A stretch of DNA of 64,000 bases from NCBI GenBank assembly GCA_023634235.1, contig JAMKCF010000132.1, positions 124,001-188,000 of the forward strand, in the 5' to 3' direction. The position numbers and the translations under genes were made by a program. This document shows, piece by piece, positions 26,158 through 36,110 of the stretch (positions within the stretch are counted from its first letter, which is position 1; each line of letters begins with the position of its first letter). Below the pieces are notes generated by a model. It made no database searches, was not told the origin of the DNA, and was given only the letters and a program-made list of their open reading frames with translations. The stretch is from Pisaster brevispinus. Taxonomy: Eukaryota > Echinodermata > Asteroidea > Forcipulatida > Asteriidae.

Positions 26158-28103
26158 CGCGTGGGCTAACTTGCCGGTGGTTGTAGCCCTATTCCGGGGC
26201 CGCTCGCCCCGCCTAGAAAATTCTCAGAGACACGGATCCACGACGAGGTGAGAGCCCTGAATCGTGGCTTTCCAGTGGTGGAAACCTTGTGCAACTCCGA
26301 TGTTGTTATGGGTGTGATTTGACCCTCCTTGTATTTTATTTCGTTTCTTCTTCTTTTTGTGCAGCTCTGTGTACAAAAATCCCACTGAAGATGCTTTTGA
26401 GTTGCTTTCTGAGTGTCCCAGCCTGCAGGCCATTTCCGGCACGAAGATGGTGCACATCGGCCCAAAAAGTCTGATGTTCGGGTGAAGTGGAATTCAAGGC
26501 ACACTCAGGTACAAATTTCGTCTCTCTAGCATTTCTAGTTCATGAGTTATTCTCAAACTTAGCTCGCGTGTTGTTTCAAATCATTCTTCGGATGGACATG
26601 TCTTGCCTTTGTTGTTGCTCGGCCCCGTCGCGTGGGCTAACTTGCCGGTGGTTGTAGCCCTATTCCGGGGCCGCTCGGCCCGCCTAGAAAATGCTCAGAG
26701 ACACGGATCCACGACGAGGTGAGAGCCCTGAATCGTGGCTTTCAAGTGGTGGAAACCTTGTGCAACTCCGATGTTGTTATGGGTGTGATTTGACCCTCCT
26801 TGTATTTTATTTCGTTTCTTCTTCTTTTTGTGCAGCTCTGTGTACAAAAATCCCACTGAAGATGCTTTTGAGTGGCTTTCTGAGTGTCCCAGCCTGCAGG
26901 CCATTTCCGGCACGAAGATGGTGCACATCGGCCCAAAAAGTCTGATGTTCGGGTGAAGTGGAATTCAAGGCACACTCAGGTACAAATTTCGTCTCTCTAG
27001 CATTTCTAGTTCATGAGTTATTCTCAAACTTAGCTCGGGTGTTGTTTCAAATCATTCTTCGGATGGACATGTCTTGCCTTTGTTGTTGCTCGGCCCCGTC
27101 GCGTGGGCTAACTTGCCGGTGGTTGTAGCCCTATTCCGGGGCCGCTCGCCCCGCCTAGAAAATTCTCAGAGACACGGATCCACGACGAGGTGAGAGCCCT
27201 GAATCGTGGCTTTCCAGTGGTGGAAACCTTGTGCAACTCCAATGTTGTTATGGGTGTGATTTGACCCTCCTTGTATTTTATTTCGTTTCTTCTTCTTTTT
27301 GTGCAGCTCTGTGTACAAAAATCCCACTGAAGATGCTTTTGAGTTGCTTTCTGAGTGTCCCAGCCTGCAGGCCATTTCCGGCACGAAGATGGTGCACATC
27401 GGCCCAAAAAGTCTGATGTTCGGGTGAAGTGGAATTCAAGGCACACTCAGGTACAAATTTCGTCTCTCTAGCATTTCTAGTTCATGAGTTATTCTCAAAC
27501 TTAGCTCGCGTGTTGTTTCAAATCATTCTTCGGATGGACATGTCTTGCCTTTGTTGTTGCTCGGCCCTGTCGCGTGGGCTAACTTGCCGGTGGTTGTAGC
27601 CCTATTCCGGGGCCGCTCGGCCCGCCTAGAAAATGCTCAGAGACACGGATCCACAACGAGGTGAGAGCCCTGAATCGTGGCTTTCAAGTGGTGGAAACCT
27701 TGTGCAACTCCGATGTTGTTATGGGTGTGATTTGACCCTCCTTGTATTTTATTTCGTTTCTTCTTCTTTTTGTGCAGCTCTGTGTACAAAAATCCCACTG
27801 AAGATGCTTTTGAGTGGCTTTCTGAGTGTCCCAGCCTGCTGGCCATTTCCGGCACGAAGATGGTGCACATCGGCCCAAAAAGTCTGATGTTCGGGTGAAG
27901 TGGAATGCAAGGCACACTCAGGTACAAATTTCGTCTCTCTAGCATTTCTAGTTCATGAGTTATTCTCAAACTTAGCTCGCGTGTTGTTTCAAATCATTCT
28001 TCGGATGGACATGTCTTGCCTTTGTTGTTGCTCGGCCCCGTCGCGTGGGCTAACTTGCCGGTGGTTGTAGCCCTATTCCGGGGCCGCTCGCCCCGCCTAG
28101 AAA
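26158..28103 (+). repeat. Two-unit higher-order repeat, 942-base period
   Basis: Anchors 26220 and 27162 both have the variant AAAATTCTCAGAG (ATG of the anchor lost) and GAGTTGCTTT. Anchors 26691 and 27633 both have GCTCGGCCCGCC and TTTCAAGTGG. The second pair has extra changes: AATGTTG for GATGTTG near 27241, CCACAACGAG, CTGCTGGCC and GGAATGCAAGG. The last of these destroys the EcoRI site in that unit. Confidence 0.85.
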
Positions 28104-28574
28104 ATGCTCAGAGACACTGATCTACGACGAGGTGAGAGCCCTGAATCGTGGCTTTCCAGTGGTGGAAACCTTGTGCAACTCCGATGTTGTTATGGGTGTG
28201 ATTTGACCCTCCTTGTATTTTATTTCGTTTCTTCTTCTTTTTGTGCAGCTCTGTGTACAAAAATCCCACTGAAGATGCTTTTGAGTGGCTTTCTAAGTGT
28301 CCCAGCCTGCAGGCCATTTCCGGCACGAAGATGGTGCACATCGGCCCAAAAAGTCTGATGTTCGGGTGAAGTGGAATTCAAGGCACACTCAGGTACAAAT
28401 TTCGTCTCTCTAGCATTTCTAGTTCATGAATTATTCTCAAACTTAGCTCGGGTGTTGTTTCAAATCATTCTTCGGATGGACATGTCTTGCCTTTGTTGTT
28501 GCTCGGCCCCGTCGCGTGGGCTAACTTGCCGGTGGTTGTAGCCCTATTCCGGGGCCGCTCGCCCCGCCTAGAAA

Positions 28575-28602
28575 ATGCTCAGAGACACGGATCCACGACG
28601 AG
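28575..28602 (+). other. Family A reference unit: exon-like segment A, 3' part
   Basis: The full 61-base segment in each unit runs from the acceptor-like GTTGTAG to GACGAG before GTGAGAG; its first 33 bases lie before the anchor, in the preceding unit. In the frame that joins to segment B it reads ...RSPRLENAQRHGSTTS without a stop. Coding status is unproven; 20 open codons is not significant alone. Confidence 0.35.
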
Positions 28603-28719
28603 GTGAGAGCCCTGAATCGTGGCTTTCCAGTGGTGGAAACCTTGTGCAACTCCGATGTTGTTATGGGTGTGATTTGACCCTCCTTGTATTTTATTTCGTT
28701 TCTTCTTCTTTTTGTGCAG
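28603..28719 (+). other. Family A reference unit: intron-like segment 1 (117 bases)
   Basis: It begins GTGAGAG after GACGAG, a good GT donor context. It ends TTTTTGTGCAG, preceded by a pyrimidine- and T-rich run. A TTGAC motif about 45 bases before the end fits a branch point. The length suits a short plant intron. In other units the donor is lost (GAGCTGAG at 16805, 18688, 37524, 37997, 39412, 41773, 61157 and 62576; GAGACGAG at 7862 and 13509), and the acceptor is lost at 59265, so splicing cannot be required in every unit. Confidence 0.5.
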
Positions 28720-28863
28720 CTCTGTGTACAAAAATCCCACTGAAGATGCTTTTGAGTGGCTTTCTGAGTGTCCCAGCCTGCAGGCCATTTCCGGCACGAA
28801 GATGGTGCACATCGGCCCAAAAAGTCTGATGTTCGGGTGAAGTGGAATTCAAGGCACACTCAG
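28720..28863 (+). pseudogene. Family A reference unit: exon-like segment B (144 bases, 39 open codons)
   Basis: It lies between an acceptor-like TGTGCAG and a donor-like CTCAG|GTACAA. The frame from 28721 reads SVYKNPTEDAFEWLSECPSL and continues through a second half with TKMVH and IGPKS to a TGA at 28838-28840. The composition is mixed and soluble-protein-like, with no membrane segment or low complexity. I recognise no domain. In three units (35640, 43188 and 45077) the stop is a sense codon and the frame then continues GIQGTLR into the next donor-like site, so the stop may be a mutation in an ancestral internal exon. Alternatively the stop is the true end of the source gene. I read it as a captured exon, not a working gene. 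Confidence 0.4.
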
Positions 28864-29012
28864 GTACAAATTTCGTCTCTCTAGCATTTCTAGTTCATGA
28901 GTTATTCTCAAACTTAGCTCAGGTGTTGTTTCAAATCATTCTTCGGATGGACATGTCTTGCCTTTGTTGTTGCTCGGCCCCGTCGCGTGGGCTAACTTGC
29001 CGGTGGTTGTAG
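28864..29012 (+). other. Family A reference unit: intron-like segment 2 (149 bases)
   Basis: It begins GTACAAATTTCG and ends GGTGGTTGTAG before CCCTATTCC. It lacks the strong T-rich tract of segment 1, so its acceptor is weaker. It holds the palindrome GACATGTC near its middle, which is expanded by two bases in family B. It is the fastest-changing part at the family level, because the CGTCGCG/CGGCGCG difference also lies here. Confidence 0.4.
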
Positions 29013-31400
29013 CCCTATTCCGGGGCCGCTCGCCCCGCCTAGAAAATGCTCAGAGACACGGATCTACAACGAGGTGAGAGCCCTGAATCGTGGCTTTCCA
29101 GTGGTGGAAACCTTGTGCAACTCCGATGTTGTTATGGGTGTGATTTGACCCTCCTTGTATTTTATTTCGTTTCTTCTTCTTTTTGTGCAGCTCTGTGTAC
29201 AAAAATCCCACTGAAGATGCTTTTGAGTGGCTTTCTGAGTGTCCCAGCCTGCAGGCCATTTCCGGCACGAAGATGGTGCACATCGGCCCAAAAAGTCTGA
29301 TGTTCGGGTGAAGTGGAATTCAAGGCACACTCAGGTACAAATTTCGTCTCTCTAGCATTTCTAGTTCATGAGTTATTCTCAAACTTAGCTCGGGTGTTGT
29401 TTCAAATCATTCTTCGGATGGACATGTCTTGCCTTTGTTGTTGCTCGGCCCTGTCGCGTGGGCTAACTTGCCGGTGGATGTAGCCCTATTCCGGGGCCGC
29501 TCGCCCCGTCTAGAAAATGCTCAGAGACACGGATCTACGACGAGGTGAGAGCCCTGAATCGTGGCTTTCCAGTGGTGGAAACTTTGTGCAACTCCGATGT
29601 TGTTATGGGTGTGATTTGACCCTCCTTGTATTTTATTTCGTTTCTTCTTCTTTTTGTGCAGCTCTGTGTACAAAAATCCCACTGAAGATGCTTTTGAGTG
29701 GCTTTCTGAGTGTCCCAGCCTGCAGGCCATTTCCGGCACGAAGATGGTGCACATCGGCCCAAAAAGTCTGATGTTCGGGTGAAGTGGAATTCAAGGCACA
29801 CTCAGGTACAAATTTCGTCTCTCTAGCAATTCTAGTTCATGAGTTATTCTCAAACTTAGCTCGCGTGTTGTTTCAAATCATTCTTCGGATGGACATGTCT
29901 TGCCTTTGTTGTTGCTCGGCCCCGTCGCGTGGGCTAACTTGCCGGTGGTTGTAGCCCTATTCCGGGGCCGCTCGCCCCGCCTAGAAAATGCTCAGAGACA
30001 CGGATCCACAACGAGGTGAGAGCCCTGAATCGTGGCTTTCCAGTGGTGGAAACCTTGTGCAACTCCGATGTTGTTATGGGTGTGATTTGACCCTCCTTTT
30101 ATTTCATTTCGTTTCTTCTTCTTTTTGTGCAGCTCTGTGTACAAAAATCCCACTGAAGATGCTTTTGAGTGGCTTTCTGAGTGTCCCAGCCTGCAGGCCA
30201 TTTCCGGCACGAAGATGGTGCACATCGGCCCAAAAAGTCTGATGTTCGGGTGAAGTGGAATTCAAGGCACACTCAGGTACAAATTTCGTCTCTCTAGCAT
30301 TTCTAGTTCATGAGTTATTCTCAAACTTAGCTCGGGTGTTGTTTCAAATCATTCTTCGGATGGACATGTCTTGCCTTTGTTGTTGCTCGGCCCCGTCGCG
30401 TGGGCTAACTTGCCGGTGGTTGTAGCCCTATTTCGGGGCCGCTCGCCCCGCCTAGAAAATGCTCAGAGACACGGATCTACGACGAGGTGAGAGCCCTGAA
30501 TCGTGGCTTTCCAGTGGTGGAAACTTTGTGCAACTCCGATGTTGTTATGGGTGTGATTTGACCCTCCTTGTATTTTATTTCGTTTCTTCTTCTTTTTGTG
30601 CAGCTCTGTGTACAAAAGTCCCACTGAAGATGCTTTTGAGTGGCTTTCTGAGTGTCCCAGCCTGCAGGCCATTTCCGGCACGAAGATGGTGCACATCGGC
30701 CCAAAAAGTCTGATGTTCGGGTGAAGTGGAATTCAAGGCACACTCAGGTACAAATTTCGTCTCTCTAGCAATTCTAGTTCATGAGTTATTCTCAAACTTA
30801 GCTCGCGTGTTGTTTCAAATCATTCTTCGGATGGACATGTCTTGCCTTTGTTGTTGCTCGGCCCCGTCGCGTGGGCTAACTTGCCGGTGGTTGTAGCCCT
30901 ATTCCGGGGCCGCTCGCCCCGCCTAGAAAATGCTCAGAGACACGGATCCACATCGAGGTGAGAGCCCTGAATCGTGGCTTTCCAGTGGTGGAAATCTTGT
31001 GCAACTCCGATGTTGTTATGGGTGTGATTTGACCCTCCTTGTATTTTATTTCGTTTCTTCTTCTTTTTGTGCAGCTCTGTGTACAAAAATCCCACTGAAG
31101 ATGCTTTTGAGTGGCTTTCTAAGTGTCCCAGCCTGCAGGCCATTTCCGGCACGAAGATGGTGCACATCGGCCCAAAAAGTCTAATGTTCGGGTGAAGTGG
31201 AATTCAAGGCACACTCAGGTACAAATTTCGCCTCTCTAGCATTTCTAGTTCATGAGTTATTCTCAAACTTAGCTCGGGTGTTGTTTCAAATCATTCTTCG
31301 GATGGACATGTCTTGCCTTTGTTGTTGCTCGGCCCCGTCGCGTGGGCTAACTTGCCGGTGGTTGTAGCCCTATTCTGGGGCCGCTCGCCCCGCCTAGAAA

Positions 31401-31871
31401 ATGCTCGAGATACGGATCCACGACGAGGTGAGAGCCCTGAATCGTGGCTTTCCAGTGGTGGAAACCTTGTGCAACTCCGATGTTGTTATGGGTGTGATTT
31501 GACCCTCCTTGTATTTTATTTCGTTTTTTCTTCTTTTTGTGCAGCTCTGTGTTCAAAAATCCCACTGAAGATGCTTTTGAGTGGCTTTCTGAGTGTCCCA
31601 GCCTGCAGGCCATTTACGGCACGAAGATGGTGCACATCGGCCATAAAAAGTCTAATATTCGGGTGAAGTGGAATTCAAGGCACACTCAGGTACAAATTTC
31701 GTCTCTCTAGCATTTCTAGTTCATGAGTTATTCTCAAACTTAGCTCGGGTGTTGTTTCAAATCATTCTTCGGATGGACATGTCTTGCCTTTGTTGTTGCT
31801 CGGCACCGTCGCGTGGGCTAACTTGCCGGTGGTTGTAGCCCTATTCCGGGGCCGCTCGCCCCGCCTAGAAA
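31401..31871 (+). repeat. Most diverged full-length unit
   Basis: This unit combines many private changes: ATGCTCGAGATACGG in the anchor (one base lost), CGTTTTTTCTTC, TGTTCAAAAATCC, CATTTACGGC, GGCCATAAAAAG (one base gained) and TAATATTCGGG. It is preceded by TATTCTGGGG. The one-base loss and gain keep the length at 471. It marks the left edge of the CGGCACCG block. Confidence 0.85.
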
Positions 31872-34800
31872 ATGCTCAGAGACACGGATCTACAACGAGG
31901 TGAGAGCCCTCAATCGTGGCTTTCCAGTGGTGGAAACTTTGTGCAACTCCGATGTTGTTATGGGTGTGATTTGACCCTCCTTGTATTTTATTTCGTTTCT
32001 TCTTCTTTTTGTGCAGCTCTGTGTACAAAAATCCCACTGAAGATGCTTTTGAGTGGCTTTCTGAGTGTCCCAGCCTGCAGGCCATTTCCGGCACGAAGAT
32101 GGTGCACATCGGCCCAAAAAGTCTGATGTTCGGGTGAAGTGGAATTCAAGGCACACTCAGGTACAAATTTTGTCTCTCTAGCATTTCTAGTTCATGAGTT
32201 ATTCTCAAACTTAGCTCGGGTGTTGTTTCAAATCATTCTTCGGATGGACATGTCTTGCCTTTGTTGTTGCTCGGCACCGTCGCGTGGGCTAACTTGCCGG
32301 TGGTTGTAGCCCTATTCCGGGGCCGCTCGCCCCGCCTAGAAAATGCTCAGAGACACGGATCCACGACGAGGTGAGAGCCCTCAATCGTGGCTTTCCAGTG
32401 GTGGAAACTTTGTGCAACTCCGATGTTGTTATGGGTGTGATTTGACCCTCCTTGTATTTTATTTCGTTTCTTCTTCTTTTTGTGCAGCTCTGTGTACAAA
32501 AATCCCACTGAAGATGCTTTTGAGTGGCTTTCTGAGTGTCCCAGCCTGCAGGCCATTTCCGGCACGAAGATGGTGCACATCGGCCCAAAAAGTCTGATGT
32601 TCGGGTGAAGTGGAATTCAAGGCACACTCAGGTACAAATTTTGTCTCTCTAGCATTTCTAGTTCATGAGTTATTCTCAAACTTAGCTCGGGTGTTGTTTC
32701 AAATCATTCTTCGGATGGACATGTCTTGCCTTTGTTGTTGCTCGGCACCGTCGCGTGGGCTAACTTGCCGGTGGTTGTAGCCCTATTCCGGGGCCGCTCG
32801 CCCCGCCTAGAAAATGCTCAGAGACACGGATCGACGACGAGGTGAGAGCCCTGAATCGTGGCTTTCCAGTGGTGGAAACCTTGTGCAACTCCGATGTTGT
32901 TATGGGTGTGATTTGACCCTCCTTGTATTTTATTTCGTTTCTTCTTCTTTTTGTGCAGCTCTGTGTACAAAAATCCCACTAAAGATGCTTTTGAGTGGCT
33001 TTCTGAGTGTCCCAGCCTGCAGGCCATTTCCGGCACGAAGATGGTGCACATCGGCCCAAAAAGTCTGATGTTCGGGTGAAGTGGAATTCAAGGCACACTC
33101 AGGTACAAATTTCGTCTCTCTAGCATTTCTAGTTCATGAGTTATTCTCAAACTTAGCTCGGGTGTTGTTTCAAATCATTCTTCGGATGGACATGTCTTGC
33201 CTTTGTTGTTGCTCGGCACCGTCGCGTGGGCTAACTTGCCGGTGGTTGTAGCCCTATTCCGGGGCCGCTCGCCCCGCCTAGAAAATGCTCAGAGACACGG
33301 ATCTACGACGAGGTGAGAGCCCTCAATCGTGGCTTTCCAGTGGTGGAAACTTTTTGCAACTCCGATGTTGTTATGGGTGTGATTTGACCCTCCTTGTATT
33401 TTATTTCGTTGCCTCTTCTTTTTGTGCAGCTCTGTGTACAAAAATCCCACTGAAGATGCTTTTGAGTGGCTTTCTGAGTGTCCCAGCCTGCAGGCCATTT
33501 CCGGCACGAAGATGGTGCACATCGGCCCAAAAAGTCTGATGTTCGGGTGAAGTGGAATTCAAGGCACACTCAGGTACAAATTTCGTCTCTCTAGCATTTC
33601 TAGTTCATGAGTTATTCTCAAACTTAGCTCGGGTGTTGTTTCAAATCATTCTTCGGATGGACATGTCTTGCCTTTGTTGTTGCTCGGCACCGTCGCGTGG
33701 GCTAACTTGCCGGTGGTTGTAGCCCTATTCCGGGGCCGCTCGCCCCGCCTAGAAAATGCTCAGAGACACGGATCTACGACGAGGTGAGAGCCCTGAATCG
33801 TGGCTTTCCAGTGGTGGAAATCTTGTGCAACTCCGATGTTGTTATGGGTGTGATTTGACCCTCCTTGTATTTTATTTCGTTTCTTCTTCTTTTTGTGCAG
33901 CTCTGTGTACAAAAATCCCACTAAAGATGCTTTTGAGTGGCTTTCTGAGTGTCCCAGCCTGCAGGCCATTTCCGGCACGAAGATGGTGCACATCGGCCCA
34001 AAAAGTCTGATGTTCGGGTGAAGTGGAATTCAAGGCACACTCAGGTACAAATTTCGTCTCTCTAGCATTTCTAGTTCATGAGTTATTCTCAAACTTAGCT
34101 CGGGTGTTGTTTCAAATCATTCTTCGGATGGACATGTCTTGCCTTTGTTGTTGCTCGGCACCGTCGCGTGGGCTAACTTGCCGGTGGTTGTAGCCCTATT
34201 CCGGGGCCGCTCGCCCCGCCTAGAAAATGCTCAGAGACACGGATCTACGACGAGGTGAGAGCCCTCAATCGTGGCTTTCCAGTGGTGGAAACTTTTTGCA
34301 ACTCCGATGTTGTTATGGGTGTGATTTGACCCTCCTTGTATTTTATTTCGTTGCCTCTTCTTTTTGTGCAGCTCTGTGTACAAAAATCCCACTGAAGATG
34401 CTTTTGAGTGGCTTTCTGAGTGTCCCAGCCTGCAGGCCATTTCCGGCACGAAGATGGTGCACATCGGCCCAAAAAGTCTGATGTTCGGGTGAAGTGGAAT
34501 TCAAGGCACACTCAGGTACAAATTTCGTCTCTCTAGCATTTCTAGTTCATGAGTTATTCTCAAACTTAGCTCGGGTGTTGTTTCAAATCATTCTTCGGAT
34601 GGACATGTCTTGCCTTTGTTGTTGCTCGGCACCGTCGCGTGGGCTAACTTGCCGGTGGTTGTAGCCCTATTCCGGGGCCGCTCGCCCCGCCTAGAAAATG
34701 CTCAGAGACACGGATCTACGACGAGGTGAGAGCCCTGAATCGTGGCTTTCCAGTGGTGGAAATCTTGTGCAACTCCGATGTTGTTATGGGTGTGATTTGA

Positions 34801-35168
34801 CCCTCCTTGTATTTTATTTCGTTTCTTCTTCTTTTTGTGCAGCTCTGTGTACAAAAATCCCACTAAAGATGCTTTTGAGTGGCTTTCTGAGTGTCCCAGC
34901 CTGCAGGCCATTTCCGGCACGAAGATGGTGCACATCGGCCGAAAAAGTCTGATGTTCGGGTGAAGTGGAATACAAGGCACACTCAGGTACAAATTTCGTC
35001 TCTCTAGCATTTCTAGTTCATGAGTTATTCTCAAACTTAGCTCGGGTGTTGTTTCAAATCATTCTTCGGATGGACATGTCTTGCCTTTGTTGTTGCTCGG
35101 CCCCGTCGCGTGGGCTAACTTGCCGGTGGTTGTAGCCCTATTCCGGGGCCGCTCGCCCCGCCTAGAAA
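31872..35168 (+). repeat. CGGCACCG sub-block with two-unit periods
   Basis: The second intron-like segments from about 31801 to 34632 carry CGGCACCGTCGCG in place of CGGCCCCGTCGCG. Anchors 31872 and 32343 share CCCTCAATCG, AAACTTTG and AAATTTTGTC. Anchors 33285 and 34227 share AACTTTTTGC and CGTTGCCTCTTC. Anchors 32814, 33756 and 34698 share CCACTAAAGATG. The last unit of the block (34698) has GGCCGAAAAAG and GGAATACAAGG and is followed by the normal CGGCCCCG. Confidence 0.85.
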
Positions 35169-35639
35169 ATGCTCAGAGACACGGATCCACGACGAGGTGA
35201 GAGCCCTGAATCGTGGCTTTCCAGTGGTGGAAACCTTGTGCACCTCCGATGTTGTTATGGGTGTGATTTGACCCTCCTTGTATTTTATTTCGTTTCTTCT
35301 TCTTTTTGTGCAGCTCTGTGTACAAAAATCCCACTGAAGATGCTTTTGAGTGGCTTTCTGAGTGTCCCAGCCTGCAGGCCATTTCCGGCACGAAGATGGT
35401 GCACATCGGCCCAAAAAGTCTGATGTTCGGGTGAAGTGGAATTCAAGGCACACTCAGGTACAAATTTCGTCTCTCTAGCATTTCTAGTTCATGAGTTATT
35501 CTCAAACTTAGCTCGGGTGTTGTTTCAAATCATTCTTCGGATGGACATGTCTTGCCTTTGTTGTTGCTCGGCCCCGTCGCGTGGGCTAACTTGCCGGTGG
35601 TTGTAGCCCTATTCCGGGGCCGCTCGCCCCGCCTAGAAA

Positions 35640-36110
35640 ATGCTCAGAGACACGGATCTACAACGAGGTGAGAGCCCTGATTCGTGGCTTTCCAGTGGTG
35701 GAAATCTTGTGCAAATCCGATGTTGTTATGGGTGTGATTTGACCCTCCTTGTATTTTATTTCGTTTCTTCTTCTTTTTGTGCAGCTCTGTGTACAAAAAT
35801 CCCACTGAAGATGCTTTTGAGTGGCTTTCTGAGTGTCCCAGCCTGCAGGCCATTTCCGGCACGAAGATGGTGCACATCGGCCCAAAAAGTCTGATGTTCG
35901 GGTGGAGTGGAATTCAAGGCACACTCAGGTACAAATTTCGTCTCTCTAGCATTTCTAGTTTATGAGTTATTCTCAAACTTAGCTCGGGTGTTGTTTCAAA
36001 TCATTCTTCGGATGGACATGTCTTGCCTTTGTTGTTGGTCAGCCCCGGCGCGTGGGCTAACTTGCCGGTGGTTGTAGCCCTATTCCGGGGCCGCTCGCCC
36101 CGCCTAGAAA
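35640..36110 (+). repeat. First transition unit; stop in segment B lost (TGG)
   Basis: This is the first unit in the window with the family B marks GATTCG and AAATCC together, while still 471 bases long with GACATGTC. GGGTGGAGTGG replaces GGGTGAAGTGG near 35904, so the segment B frame reads through the usual stop as ...LMFGWSGIQGTLR. It also has TTTATGAG and GGTCAGCCCCGGCGCG, the latter being the B form. Confidence 0.85.

Larger units (their letters stand above)
28104..31400 (+). repeat. Family A units, largely monomeric with one 942-base pair
   Basis: Seven units. The unit at 28104 has ACACTGATC and TTCTAAGTG. The unit at 28575 is close to the family A consensus and is used below as the reference map. 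Units 29517 and 30459 share AAACTTTG and GCAATTCTAG, two units apart. The unit at 29988 has TTTTATTTCATTTCG. The unit at 30930 has CCACATCGAGG, AAATCTTG and TTCGCCTCTC. Units 28104 and 30930 share TTCTAAGTG. Confidence 0.8.
1..35639 (+). repeat. Family A domain, 471-base units
   Basis: Units here are mostly 471 bases and share four marks: AACTCC after the TTGTGC motif, CCCTGAATCG after the donor-like site, CCCCGTCGCG in the second intron-like segment, and the 8-base palindrome GACATGTC. Two units (6453 and 12100) carry the B-like AAATCC. The first six kilobases also often have TAAAGTGG instead of TGAAGTGG, and ATTTTC instead of ATTCTC. Units of 470 bases come from single-base losses, usually in the GC-rich hairpin (GCTCGCCCGCC), in CTCGCCCC for CTCGGCCCC (before 3853), in GTTGTCGTCGG (before 8803 and 14450) or in TTCAAGCACAC (24145 and 26028 areas). 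Confidence 0.9.

Noticed and set aside
28680..28710. AATAAA on the minus strand within the T-rich tract as a polyadenylation signal
   Set aside because: It is a by-product of the TTTTATTTCG tract, with no minus-strand gene to support it.
28630..28770. Internal sub-repeat: GTGGCTTTC occurs twice per unit
   Set aside because: Only about nine bases are shared and the flanks are unrelated, so it gives no evidence for a smaller ancestral unit.
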